This document shows, piece by piece, positions 23,141-34,998 of a stretch of DNA of 64,000 nt (position 1 is its first letter; each line of letters starts with the position of its first letter). A program made the position numbers and the translations under genes. Where the stretch lies: positions 131,691,001-131,755,000 of the forward strand of contig JASDFA010000010.1 of NCBI GenBank assembly GCA_035772735.1. The letters run 5' to 3'. Source of the DNA: Datura wrightii (taxonomy: Eukaryota; Streptophyta; Magnoliopsida; Solanales; Solanaceae). A model generated the notes under the pieces. The model was given only the letters and a program-made list of their open reading frames with translations. It was not told where the DNA came from and searched no databases.

Positions 23141-23394
23141 ACATTCATCCTCAAATATTGGAAACCATACAGAAAAGAAGATAAATGCAATCACCATACT
23201 CAAATACTGATCATTTTAGCTGAAAACTGATGGAATGACTAACTCTGATTTAAACTACATGGATGAACTAAATTCATGAATCATATATATATCCACATAC
23301 ATGAAAGAAACTGGGGAACATGAATTAAACATGAAAACTAAATAGAGTACTAGGGAAAAAACTGATACCTCAATCAGAACTAAGCTGGTAGAGA

Positions 23395-24960
23395 ATAAAT
23401 GTGGTATCTAGCCATCATCTCCGCTTCGGCTTCACACATAGCTCCCTCAACATGCTGATTCCTCCATAAAACTTTAACTAAAGATACTTCCTTGTTTCTT
23501 AACCTTCGAACCTAACGATCCAGTATTTCCACCAGAAGCTCTTCATAACTAAGGTTGTCTTTCACACCGACACTGTCCACCGGGACAACTAGAGTTGGAT
23601 CACCCAAACACTTCTTTAAGAGAGATACATGGAAAACAGGATGCATGGAAGCTAATTCTTAGGGAAACTCCAATTCATATGCCACCTTGCCAACCCATTT
23701 CACAATTTGGTAGGGGCCAACATAACGAGGATTGAGTTTTTCTTTTTTTCCAAACCTCATCACTCCCTTCATGGGACACCTCTAATAACACCCAATCATC
23801 AAATTTGAACTCTAGTTCTCTTCATCTCACATTGGCATAGGACTTTTGGTGACTCTAAGCTATTTTCAACCTGTCCCGTATGAGTTGCACTTTCTCCAAG
23901 GCCTTATGGGTTGACTCTGGTCCTATCATCGCAATTTCACCAATTTCAAACCAACCAATAGGCGATCTACTTCTCCGCCCATTGAGAGCCTCAAATGGAG
24001 CCATCTGAATGCTGGAATGGTAGCTGTTATTGTATGCAAACTCGATAAGAGGCCAATGATCATCCCAACTCCCTTCAAATCCATCACGCATGCTCTCAAC
24101 ATGTCCTCAAGAGTCTGACTTATCCACTTCGCTTGAACATCCATTTGCAGGTGAAATGTTGTGCTGAGCGTAACCTGAGTACCAAGCCCTTTTTTAAATG
24201 ACCTCCAAAACTGAGAGATAAATTAGGTACCTCTATCTGATATGATGAACAAGGGCACTCCATGAAATTGGACCAACTCTCGAATGTATAGTTTGGCATA
24301 ATCCTCCATTGAACCAGTGGCTTTAACCGGTAGAAAATGAGTTGCTTTGGTCAACCTGTCTACAACAGCCCAAATAGAGTCATATTGCCGACAAGTCTGA
24401 GGCAACCCAATGATGAAGTCTATATTGATTTCTTCCCACTTCCAGGTAGGAATACTGATATCCTGAAGCACACCTCCTGGTCTCTGATGCTCAACCTTCA
24501 CTTGTTGACAGTTTGGGCACTTAGCTACAAAATCTACTATGTTTTTCTTCATGCCATTCCACCAATAGATTTCTCGTAGGTCACGGTACATCTTGGTGGC
24601 ACCTAGATGAATTGAATATCTAGAACCGTGAGCCACATGGAACATCTGATTTCTCAAATCATCAATGTCCAGAACACACAAGTGACCCTGGTACCGAAGC
24701 ACACCATCTCCCCCTTTGGAGAAGAACCTACCTTCTGATTCTGAACGGCTTCCTTTAACTTTACCAAAATGGGATCCTCGTCTTGTCTTTACATCAGTCA
24801 CCAAGGACGATTCTGATCCATTCTAAACAATAACATCACCATCGGTTGAGTCCACCAACCGAACTCCCAACCTTGCAAGTCGATGGACATCCTTCACCAG
24901 CTCCTTTCTCTCCTCATCTAGATGGGACACACTCTCCATAGAGAGTCTACTAAGTGTGTC
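23395..24960 (-). pseudogene. E8 integrase and chromodomain, broken
   Basis: Minus-strand order: zinc domain with HVAHGSRYSIHLGATKMYRDL and AKCPNCQQVKVEHQRPG (about 24690-24490); core with VDRLTKATHFLPVK and FIISDRGT, then a stop; SLRTLEDMLRACVMDLKG-like words and WPLIEFAYNNSYHSSIQMAP (24140-23860). The second half of the core is in two overlapping frames, so at least one shift lies near 24080. Further stops follow in the C-terminal domain, and chromodomain-tail words (EAEAEMMARY) lie near 23410-23450. The Glu motif of the core is degenerate (QAKWISQTLE where relatives have QAERTIQTLE). Confidence 0.82.
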
Positions 24961-26130
24961 TGCTACTACATTGGCCTTGCACAGATTGTAAAGGAAACTC
25001 AAGTCATAATCCTTAAGTAGCTCTAACCGCCTCCTTTGCCATAGATTAAGGTCCTTCTAGGTAAACACATATTGTACACTCTTATGGTCCGTAAACACAT
25101 CCAAGTGCACCCCGTACAAATAGTGTCTCCATATTTTCAAGGAAAATACCACCGCTGCCAACTCGAGATCATGAGTCGGGTAGTTCTTTTCATGCACTTT
25201 CAGCTGTCTAGAAGTGTAGGCTATAACTCTTATGTGCTTCATCAATACACACCCAAGTCTGATCCTTGACGCTTCACAATAAACCATGAACCCATCGGTG
25301 CCCAGAGCGGTAGAGTTAACACTAGTACTGAGGTAAGTCGAGTCTTCAACTCCTAAAAGCTTCTCTCACAAGCCTCCGACCATTGAAATTTCACTTTCTT
25401 TTGGATCAATTTGGTCAATAGCACTGCAACAGATGAAAAGCCCTCAAAAAATCTCCTATAGTACCCAACTAAACCCAAGAAACTTCTAATATCTAAAGGA
25501 TTCACCGGTCTAGGCCAATTCTTCACTGCTTCTATTTTCTGAGGGTCCACCTTTATGGCTTCACTTGATACCATATGGCCCAAAAACGCCACTGAGTCCA
25601 ACCAAAATTCGCACTTGCTGAATTTAGCATATAGTTGGCGATCCTTGAGAGTCTGTAGCACCATTCTCAAATGAGCGGCATGCTCCTCCTCGCTCTGAGA
25701 GTATATCAGGATGTCATCAATGAACACGATCAAGAACATATCCAAGTATGGCTTGGATACCCTGTTCATCAAGTCCATAAAAGCTGCAGGAGATTTCGTT
25801 AGTCCAAAAGACATAACTACAAACTCATAATGACCATATCGCGTCCTGAAGGCTGTCTTTGGGATGTCACTCTACCGAACCCTAAGCTTATGGTACCCAA
25901 ATCTGAGATCTATCTTTGTAAAGCACTTGGCACCCTGAAGCTAGTCAAACAAATCATCAATCCTAGGTAGAGGATACCTGTTCTTGATGGTGACCTTGTT
26001 CAATTATCGATAATCAATACACATACGAAGAGAACCATCTTTCTTTTGAACAAAGAGAACTAGAGCACCCCATGGGGACATGCTCGGTCTAATGAAACCC
26101 TTATCTAACAGGTCTTTCAACTGCTCCTTC
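24961..26130 (-). pseudogene. E8 reverse transcriptase and RNase H, broken
   Basis: RT words on the minus strand: LKDLLDKGFIRPSMSPWGA, KKDGSLRMCIDYR then TAA, stops also before SDIPKTAF, then VVMSFGLTKSPAAFMD and the catalytic FIDD at 25713-25724, intact. RNase H: YCEASRIRLGCVLM, THDLELAAVV and FTDHKSVQYVFT then TAG. The stop in SF-stop-ELK near 25357 falls at the same codon as a stop in E3 (9280-9282); E7 has CAA (Gln) there. Confidence 0.85.
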
Positions 26131-28005
26131 AACTCCTTTAACTCGGCTGGGGCCATTCTATAAGGAGGAATAGATATAGGTTGCGTATCGGGAAAAAGGT
26201 CAATACCAAAATCAATCTCCCGCTTGGGAGGGATTCCTGGTAGATCATTTGGGAATACTTCTGGATACTCACACACTACTGGAACTGACTGGATAGTCGG
26301 GATCTCAGACATAGCATCCCTAACCCTAATTAGATGGTATACACAACCTTTAGAGATCACCTTTCTAGCCTTAAGGTAAGAAATGAAATGACCTACAGGC
26401 ACAACTGAACTACCCTTCCACTCTATGGCTGCCTCACCCAGAAATCTGAATTCTACTGCCCTGGTTCTACAATTAGTTGAGGCATAACATGCAAATAGCA
26501 AATCCATGCCGAGGATAATACCAAAATCAGTCATGGCTAAATCTACTAAATCTGTTGAGGTGATTTCTGAAGGACTGTGACCAGGTAACTCCTATTCACC
26601 TGTCTAGCTACAACTGAATCACCCACTAGAGTAGAGACTAAGAAGGGTTCTGACAAGATTTCGGGACTGACTCCTAAACTACTTGCCATGTAAGGTGTCA
26701 CAAAAGACAAGGTCGCCCCTGGATCTAACAAAGCATAAACATCAAGATGGAAAACTCGTAACATACCAGTGACTACATCCGGGGAGACCTCCTGCTCCTG
26801 GCGGGATGCTAAGGCATAGAATCTATTTTTCTGCTGACCGCCACCTGTACCAGTAGATTCCCCTTGCTGGGCTGAGCGTGCGGGTGGAGCTATTGCACCT
26901 GAAGCCGGGCCTCGGCCCCTATCATGGCCCTGTCTAGCTGTTGGGCAATCTCTAAGCATATGTCCGGGTTTCCCACACCCGAAGCAAGCACTGTACCCGC
27001 CAGCACTGGCCTGTGTGCCCCCGACCACACCTGCTGCAAACTAGAATACTAGAATCTGTGGGCCTGCTGCTCTGACCCCTAGAGCCTGATGCTCCCCCCC
27101 TATGGTCGTTCCTAGGTTTGGATGGCACACTCATCACTGAAGATGTTGGGCTGAAGATCTCTGGTGCGTCTGCTGTTGGTGCCCACAACTTGGCATCGGC
27201 TAAGAGAATCTATAACTATCTATTCTGGCTCTCTTGGCCTCTATTTCCCTCATATGCGTTGCCTCCATCTATTGGGCGTATCAGACTATTCAATGTAAAT
27301 CCATATCCTGGTGGAGCATAGCGGTCCTGCAATCTTTGTCTAAATCGCTCGCGACCCCATGAAAAAACCTGCTCACTCGCTCCCTCTAATCAACCACTAA
27401 CTCTGAGGCATACTTAGACAAATGAGTGGACTCTAGGGCATATTCTTGCACCGTTATCTTCCCCTGCTTAAGATTCACAAACTCGGCTGCCTTCAACTCC
27501 CTCATCTCACGAGGGAAGAACCAATCTAGAAAAGCAACGTGAAACTCCTCCCAAGTGATAGGGCCTGCTCCAACTGCCCTACTATCTTTCCGTTATCTAA
27601 ACCATATATTTGCGACTCCCTTTAACTGATACGAGGCTAAATCAGAACATTCAACTCCATTAAGCCCCATGACCTGGGTGATCTTTACAATCTCGTCGAT
27701 AAACTCATGTGGATCCTCGTCCACCTTTGACTCAAGGAATTCAGGCGAGTTCATTCTTAGGAAATCTCTAACTCGAGATGCCACCACATTTCTATTTTGT
27801 GGGACATGCACCACTATCTACTGGTTGGCCTGAGTGGTGAAGGCCTACGCTAGCATCTGAATAGATTCCCTAAATCAGCATGGGCAACTGGCTTCGGTGC
27901 ATGGTGCTCCTAGACTAGTAGGGCTTATTGGTGCCCGTCTCCATTGCCATCCTCATGGCTATTTCTATTTCCATTCATCCAACTGTTAACTCTGCGGGGA
28001 TCCAT
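26131..28005 (-). pseudogene. E8 gag and protease, broken
   Basis: The minus-strand ATG at 28005 opens gag (MDPRR...). A clear block encodes HVPQNRNVVASRVRDFLRMN and EFLESKVDEDPHEFIDEI, with ASYQLKGVANIWF ending near 27593. Stops and shifts follow. The zinc motifs are C-X2-C-X3-H-X3-C (27003-27038) and C-X2-C-X4-H-X4-C (26945-26986), in two overlapping frames. The protease has LLDPGATLSFVTPYMASSLG (about 26735-26675), catalytic D-P-G intact, and DFGIILGMDLLFACY near 26530-26480. The last frame runs on to the RT. Confidence 0.82.
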
Positions 28006-28199
28006 GATTCTACAACCGCGAATAGCACGAATTAGAAGGATAGGAAGACATCTCATCAAAATGACATAGATCATGAAAGAAGGGAACATTTCATAAACAT
28101 CTCATAGCCTCTTTGTCATAAGTGTTTCGCGCTTCACACTAATTAAAAAGACTCTACTCAACACGCCTTTCAGACACCCTAGGACACTTCGAACCTATT

Positions 28200-28215
28200 G
28201 CTCTAATACCAAGTT
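28200..28215 (-). promoter_or_regulatory. E8 primer binding site, tRNA-iMet type
   Basis: The minus strand reads AACTTGGTATTAGAGC just inside the 5' LTR. TGGTATCAGAGC is the usual complement of the initiator tRNA-Met 3' end; one base differs. Confidence 0.8.
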
Positions 28216-28875
28216 TGTCATGACCTGAACATAGGCTCGGATCGATGCACGGGACAAGAAACCCCGAGGGACTCCATGTCGACCCATGGCATGAACATAC
28301 ATCTAACTCAATCAATTAAGAGTGGAAGAATTAACATGATAAGCTTAAACGAAAGTCTGGAATAAACATAACATCAGAAATACACATGAATCTGAAGCTG
28401 ATTACATTCTATTGTCTGAAAAGCCTCTAATACTGATGAATTAATGGGACCAGACCCCCAACTAACTCTCTATGTCTGATACTTAATACATAAAGAAAAC
28501 TGATAAAGAATGGCCCTCAGGAGATGAGGACTCACCAATAAATGTGGGATGCTAACTCTGAAAGGCTGGCTACGGACGAGACTGAGTCTGAGTACCGGGG
28601 CCTGTATCATGAAATGATACAGCAAAGAGTATCCGCTCAGAATGTGGAATGTACCGAATATGTAAGGTAAGTAAACCACTTAAATAAGTAAAGTCATTTA
28701 ACATATGCATCATATAAAAACATAAACAAAATAAGAATCTGAGAATAGGGCTTGCATGCTATTTTTTGAAATCATAATCTCAACATAACATAACATCATA
28801 ACTGAATCGATTGATCCAAAGCTGAAATCTGATAGTCCTAAGTAAAATTGAACATTGGCTCAAACCTACTTTAGA

Positions 28876-28911
<36 letters not shown>

Positions 28912-30580
28912 GTCATGAGTGATAAACATGCATAACTGAAATCATGAGGAACAAAAGGAGACTCGTCATATAACCGACATACCACGATAGAGATTACGTG
29001 GTTCCAACTATCGCACTCAAGTGGGTAGAGTCGTCCAAAGCCTTGTCAGGGCTACGGATGATACCATGATATCGATATCAAGATCGGGGCCCAATCGGGG
29101 CAGGGGATAGCTCACAAGAAATGTCCCAAAGTATATATAAGATATGTATAAACCTATGTCGGCGCATAATTCTGAGGCATAGGGTGATCGACCCTTAGCC
29201 TACTCAGTTCTAGACACTATTCCAAAAAACATGCATATGTTCTCCATCGTTTTTTGACAAAACTTACCATCGTCTATTGACGAAGCTCAATAATCAAATA
29301 CATATCAAATCTGAAATCATATAGGAGGAGCTCTTGCTTAAACCATACCATAAGCGAAACATAAATGGGAGTCTTCGCTCAAAAACCCTGTGGCAAGCTT
29401 AAATTCATACATCATACTTAAACATCTGGGCATTGCCCGATACTTAAACATGCTTGAAAATACATAATTCACCTAAAAACATGATCATAAACATGGGTAA
29501 CTTGAAAACATGGTTTTAATCATATTATCTCATCATACTTGAACATTCATCATAAATCTCAACCTTCATGAACTTCTCATAATTGGGCATTTTAATTTAT
29601 AAAGCTTGAAACATAATTTTAATTGAAAACAATGTAACACTTGCCCATGAATCATAATTCAACAATAGAAACATCTTTAAATCATACCCATGTAGTAACT
29701 GAGGAATTTCATACATTGGGTTAAAACCCCATAGAATCAACAAATGAAATTTCGTGATTTAGAGAGAGATTGGGTATAGGTGTGAATAAATTCACCCATT
29801 CATAACCCTACATACCTGGGGAAGATCTGATTTTACCACTCCTTAATTTCCCAATTAAGAATTGAAGGAAAACTTGAAGAAAATGAGCTTGATTGCCTCT
29901 CTGACTCTCTAACTTTGCATGTATGAGTAAGAATGGCCTAAAATGAACCTACCCCTCTTAAAACTCATAATTCATATCTTAAAACGATGTAGTTTAGTCC
30001 TTAGGATAATAGGAATTATGCAAAAGCCCTTACCAAATTCGTAGAAAATAACTGACTGCCAGTTCCCATGAGGGACTGGACAATCGTTCCCAAGACCACA
30101 ACTCGTGGCATCAAGCGTCGAGTGCATTGCCAATAATTCACTCGAGGCTCGTCAGGGGGAACCTCACGAGTCTTTACGGGATACCACGACTCATGGTCAC
30201 CACTCGTCACATTCACTGCCCAAATTCTAAATCATATCCAATAGGCTGACCATGACTCATCCCATGAATCTTGGGGTCTAAGAACGACTCGTGCTGACTG
30301 TTCGTAGGGTACACTGCCAAGTTTCCTTTACTTTCCCTTAACCCTTGCCCACGACTGACTCAATGAGTTGTGGTGACTGACTACAACTCATGGTCAGGTC
30401 TGTGGAGATTTTCGAAATCCAAAATTTCAACTCACAGCCTGAACCTCACCACGAGTCTCCTCACGACTCGTGGTCTACCCCACGGGTCACAAAACGACTC
30501 GTTCTGTGACCTGGTGCTAGATTTCTAGATTTCTCCATTTCAACTCCCGAGTCTAATCTTTATCCTTTCGGGGTATAACA
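28216..30580 (-). repeat. E8 5' LTR
   Basis: It runs from TGTCATGACCTG to CGGGGTATAACA and aligns with 20695-23123 (2365 against 2429 bases). Theme words cacgactcgtgg recur at about 30100-30500, and a microsatellite lies at 28876-28910. Confidence 0.88.
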
Positions 30581-30690
30581 ATATCTCCTCCTTGTGAACA
30601 TTTGTCCTTAAATATTGGAAACCATACAGAAAAGCAGAGAAATGCAATCATCACACTACACCTATTATACTATGCTTTCGGGGTATAACA
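30581..30690 (-). repeat. Extra 110 bases at the outer end of E8: copy of polypurine tract and 3' UTR plus a second LTR terminus
   Basis: Bases 30581-30656 match the sequence inside the other LTR (23124-23200: polypurine tract, 'aaatattggaaaccatacag', 'aaatgcaatca'). The segment ends with CTTTCGGGGTATAACA (30675-30690), identical to the true LTR end at 30565-30580. The target duplication GGGCA follows directly, so these bases were present when the element inserted, or a tandem unit has been deleted. Confidence 0.8.
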
Positions 30691-30695
30691 GGGCA

Positions 30696-31893
30696 AGCCC
30701 ATATGATCAAGTATGTTTCATGATTTACTTTAATTTCATGTTATTAGCTTACCATATTGTTTTGGAGTCTAGACTCCCACTTTTCAACATGTAGTATGGT
30801 TTGAGCCGAGGCTCCTCATGATAAGTTTTCAGATTATGCATGTACTATTATGATTCAGCTTCATCGCAAGATGATAGTTCAACTTCGTTGAAAAATGATG
30901 GAGTTCATATGCATGTTTTTGGGAGTAGTGTAAGAATCGAGTAGGCTAAGGGTTCAGTTAACCCTGTGCCTCAGAACTACGTGCCAAGTTAGGTATGTTC
31001 AGATTATATGGGACTTCCCTCGTGAGCCTTCCCTACCCCCTAGGGGAATTCAACTTGATATCGATATCATGGTAGCGCCCTTAGCCCTGGAAAGTCATTG
31101 GACGGCTCTGCCCGCTTAAGTGTAATAGTCGGGACCATGTAAGCTCTATCGTGGTAATGTCAGTTATACCATGAGTCTCTCATAGTTTCTAATGATTTCA
31201 GTAATGCATCTTCATTAATTATGATAGTATGTTACTAGTAGGTTTGAAATAAAGTTCAGTTTTACTTATGATTATCAGTTTTAGCTTTCGGTCATTCGAA
31301 TTAGTTTTGATATTCAGTCATGTTTACATCATGTTTTCAGATAATAGCATGCAAGCTTTATTCTCAGAATCTTATGATGAAATGTTTTATGATATGAATG
31401 ATTTTAGGTTGCTTACTTAGCTGTTTTACTTACCTTGAATACTCGGTACATTCCATGTACTAACCGCATCTCTATACTATATCTTTTCATGATACAGGCT
31501 CGAACATTCAGGTTTAGTCCCACCGTTAGCCAGATCCTCAGAGTAAGCATCTCTCAGCTTGTTGGTGAGTCCTCATCATTGGAGGACCTTCTCATTAGCT
31601 TTTCATCAGTATTTTTAGTTTCAATTTATTAGTGAGTTAATTAGGATCTTCTCCCATTAACTTTTCAGATTGTAGAGGCTTATCAGACATAGTATGCATT
31701 CTTCTTTGGATTAGTGTTATGTACTCTGTTGTTCAGATATTATAGTTATTCAGACTACCGCTACTTTAAATGTTAGATTTCTGTGTGTATCATTTTGAGC
31801 TTTAGTTGTAATGTTCATGCCATGGGTCGACTTGAAGCCATTTATGATTCTAGGTTCCCTTTCTAGATCTTGGCCTTTGTTCGGGTTATGACA
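30696..31893 (+). repeat. E7 5' LTR, second part
   Basis: It resumes at AGCCCATATGATC after E8 and ends GGTTATGACA at 31893. The same order occurs uninterrupted at about 50955-52148. Confidence 0.88.
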
Positions 31894-31896
31894 AAC

Positions 31897-31910
31897 TTTG
31901 TATCAGGGCA
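31897..31910 (+). promoter_or_regulatory. E7 primer binding site, tRNA-iMet type, slightly decayed
   Basis: CTTTGTATCAGGGC follows the LTR end; the expected core is TGGTATCAGAGC. Confidence 0.7.
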
Positions 31911-32103
31911 TTAGGTTTTTAAGTATCCTAGGATTTCTGAAAGTCGTGTTAAGTAGAGTATTTTACATGGGTGTGAAGCGCGCCACACTTGTGACGAACA
32001 GGCTACCAAACATTTTAGGAAATTTCCCTTCTTTCATGATCTATGTCGTGCGATAAGATTTCTCTCTATCCTTCTAACTCATGCTATACGCATTTGCAGA
32101 ATC

Positions 32104-33180
32104 ATGCCTCCTCGTCGAGTAAACAAAAGAAGGAACGCGAACAGAAATAGCCATGAGAATGGTAACGGAGATGGGCGCCATCAGGCCCTTCCATCCCCTG
32201 AGGATCATTTGCATGAGCAGGTTGCTCATGCTGAGTTTATGGCAGCCATCCAAATGTTGGCACAAGCATTGACCACCCAGGTCAAGCAGCAGGCGGTAGC
32301 ACATGTTCCTCAGAATGGGAATGCGGTAGTGGAAAGAATCAGAGGTTTTCTCAAGATGAACCCTCTGGAGTTCCTCAAATCAAAGGTGGACGAGGTTCCA
32401 CACGAGTTTATTGATGAAATCAAAAAGATCACACAGATTATGGGGGTGACAGGGGAGGAGTGCACAGACCTAGCCTCTTATCAGTTGAAAGGAGTTGCCC
32501 ATATCTGGTTTAGGCAATGAAAGGATAGCAGGGCAGTTGGAGCAGGCCCATTGGTTGGGATGAGTTTCATACCGCGTTCTTGGACTGGTTCTTTCCCTGA
32601 GAGATAAGGGAGATCAAGGCAGCTGAATTTGTGAACCTGAGGCAGAACAATATAGCAGTCCAGAAGTATGCTTCAGAGTTCACCCGCCTATCCAAATATG
32701 CACCAGAGATGGTGGCTGATCAGAGGGATTGAGTGATCAAGTTCGTACATGGGATAGCGTACTATTTCGTCAATGATTGAAGGACCGCTATGCTTCATCA
32801 AGATATGGACTTCTCACGGTTGGTTTTGTATGCCCAAAAGATAGAGGCAATACAAGTGAGTGAGCAGGAGAGAGAGCCCCAGAGGGCCTGGACAGATAGT
32901 TTTTTGTTCTCCCAGCAAAGGCCTGGTGGTGGACATCGTCAACAGTCCAACTAGAGATCATCATCCCTAGCACCATCAGCAATGAGTGTACCATCCAGAT
33001 CTAGACGCGACCATACGGGAAGAGCGTCAGGGGACCATACCTATAGAGCCTAGTATTCCAACTTGTGAAAAGTGTGGCAGGAAGCACACTGATCAGTGCT
33101 TAGCAGGTACAAGTGCTTGTTTCCGGTATGGGAAGCCCGAACATATGCTCAGAGATTGTCCAGCAGTTAGACATGGTTAG
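32104..33180 (+). pseudogene. E7 gag, broken
   Basis: The ATG at 32104 opens a clean 138-codon frame: a basic N-terminus (PPRRVNKRRNANRN), then AVAHVPQNGNAVVERIRGFL, SKVDEVPHEFIDEIKKIT and ASYQLKGVAHIWFRQ. It ends in TGA at 32518-32520, where relatives have Trp (TGG). More stops and shifts follow, including TAG at 32952-32954 where relatives have Gln. The first zinc motif, C-X2-C-X3-H-X3-C, is intact (33064-33099). The second is damaged: CFRYGKPEHMLRDC (33118-33159) has Tyr for the second Cys. A TAG at 33178-33180 ends this frame. Confidence 0.85.
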
Positions 33181-33360
33181 GGTAGAGGCCGAGACCCAGC
33201 CACTAGTTCAACAGCCCCGCTAGCATGCTCAGCTCAGCAGGGTGCCTCCACTAGTGTAGGTGGTGGTCAGCATCAGAACAGGTTCTATGTCCTCGCATCG
33301 CGTCAGGAGCAGGAGGTCACCCCAAATGTAGTCACTAATATGTTACGAGTATTCCACCTT

Positions 33361-33945
33361 TATGAATATGCACTTTTAGATCTAGGGGCTACTTTATCTT
33401 GTGACGCCCTATGTTTCTTGTAGTTTTGGAGTCAGTCTCGAAATCCTATCAGAACCCTTCTCAATCTCTACTCCAGTCAGTGATTCAATTATAGCTCCAC
33501 GGGTATAAAGAAATTTCCCTATCACAGTTCTTTAGAAAGTCATCTCAGTAAATTTAGTAGAGATAACCATGATAGATTTTGATGTTACCTTTGGCATGGA
33601 TTGGCTACATGCATGTTATGCCTCAGTGAATTGTGGAACCCTTGCGGTAAAGTTTCAGTTTTCAGGTGAACTAATCCTAAAATGGAAGGGTAGTACAGTT
33701 GTGCCTGTAGGTTGTTTCATTTCCTACCTTAAGGTTAGGAAGATGATCTCTAAAAGTTGTGTATACCATCTAGTTTGGGTTAAGGATGCTACATTCGAGA
33801 CCCTGACTATCCAGTTAGTTCTTGTAGTGTGTGAATATCCAAAAGTGTTTTCAGATGATCCGCCAAGAATTCCTCCTAAGCGGGAGTCGACTTTGGCATC
33901 GACCTTCTTCCCGATACGCAGCCTATATCTATTCCTTCTTACAGA
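33361..33945 (+). pseudogene. E7 protease and linker to RT, broken
   Basis: LLDLGATLS near 33375 carries the catalytic D-X-G; an insertion or shift follows (CDALCFL). A long frame from 33569 has DFDVTFGMDWLHACYASVN, the flap-to-C-terminal region, then GCFISYLKVRKMISKSCVYH. It shifts near 33890 before the RT. Confidence 0.75.
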
Positions 33946-34998
33946 ATGGCTCCAGTTGAGTTAAAGGTGTTGAAGGAGGAGTTGAAGGATCTCTTAGACA
34001 AGGGTTTTATCAAACCTAACAAGTCGTGGGGTGTACCAATTCTCTTTGTTTGGAAGAAGGATGGTTCCATCCGGATGTGCATTAACTATCGACAGTTGAA
34101 TAAGGTCACAGTCAAGAACAAGTATCCCATCCCCAAAATTGATGACTTGTTTGACCAGCTTCAAGGTGCCAGGTGTTTTTCAAAGATAGATATCAGATCC
34201 GGATATCATCAGCTTAGAGTTACAGAGAGTGACATCCCGAAGACAGCCTTAAGGACTTGGTATGGTCACTATGAGTTTGTAGCTATGTCTTTTGGACTAA
34301 TGAATGCTCCTACAGCTTTTATGGATCTGTTGAACAAGATGTTCAATCCATATTTGGACGTGTTCATGATTGTGTTCATATATGACATTCTCATATGCTC
34401 TCTGAGTGAGGAGGAGCATGTTGCTCATTTGAGGGTGGTGCTACAGACTCTTAAGGATCTCCAGCTGCATGCTAAATTCAACAAGTGTGAGTTTTGGTTA
34501 AACTCAGTACCGTATTTGGGTCATATGGTGTTAAGTGAGGGTGTATAGGTGGATTCTCAGAAGATAGAAGCGGTGAAAAATTTTCCTAGACCAGTTAGTC
34601 CTTCAGATATCAAGAGTTTCTTGTGTTTAGCCAGTTACTACTGGAGGTTTGTTGACGGGTTTTCATCCATTACGGCACCGTTGACTAAGCTAACCCAGAA
34701 GAAAGTGAAGTTACAATGGTTAGAGGCCTGTGAGAAGAGCTTCCAAGAGTTGAAGACTAGACTCACCTCAACACTACTGTTGACTCTACCTGAGGGTACC
34801 GATAGGTTTGTGGTATGTTATGACTCCTCGAGGATCGGTCTTGTTTGTGTATTGATGCAACACGGTAAGGTTATAGCCTATTCTTCCAGGCAGCTTAAGG
34901 TCCATGATAAGAATTATTTGACTCATGACCTCGAGTTGGCAGTAGTAGTATTTTCCTTGATGATTTCGAGACACTATCTGTACGGGGTCCATGTGGAT
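33946..34998 (+). pseudogene. E7 reverse transcriptase and RNase H (first part); RT catalytic Asp changed
   Basis: RT words: LKDLLDKGFIKPNKSWGV, KKDGSIRMCINYRQLNK, FSKIDIRSGYHQLRV and VAMSFGLMNAPTAFMD. The catalytic site reads FIYD (34375-34386) where E3 and E8 have FIDD, so one metal-binding Asp is Tyr (TAT for GAT). A TAG near 34546 separates the thumb and connection region (DSQKIEAVKNFPRPVSPSDI). RNase H: CYDSSRIGLVCVLMQHGK and THDLELAVVV, up to YGVHVD at 34998, where E9 is inserted. The frame resumes after E9 at 36545 with VFTDHKI. Confidence 0.88.

Larger units (their letters stand above)
20695..30690 (-). mobile_element. E8: Tekay-type chromovirus inside the E7 5' LTR
   Basis: The element is flanked by GGGCA at 20690-20694 and 30691-30695. 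A minus-strand gag-pol is bounded by LTRs 20695-23123 and 28216-30580. The primer site is a good tRNA-iMet match. The right LTR is followed by 110 extra bases that copy the polypurine tract and 3' UTR and end in a second LTR terminus, and the target duplication lies outside these. All domains are recognisable, but gag and pol have several stops. Confidence 0.9.

Noticed and set aside
28200..28215. tRNA gene fragment
   Set aside because: Only the primer-site complement next to an LTR; no cloverleaf around it. The same holds for 2499-2514 and 49034-49050.
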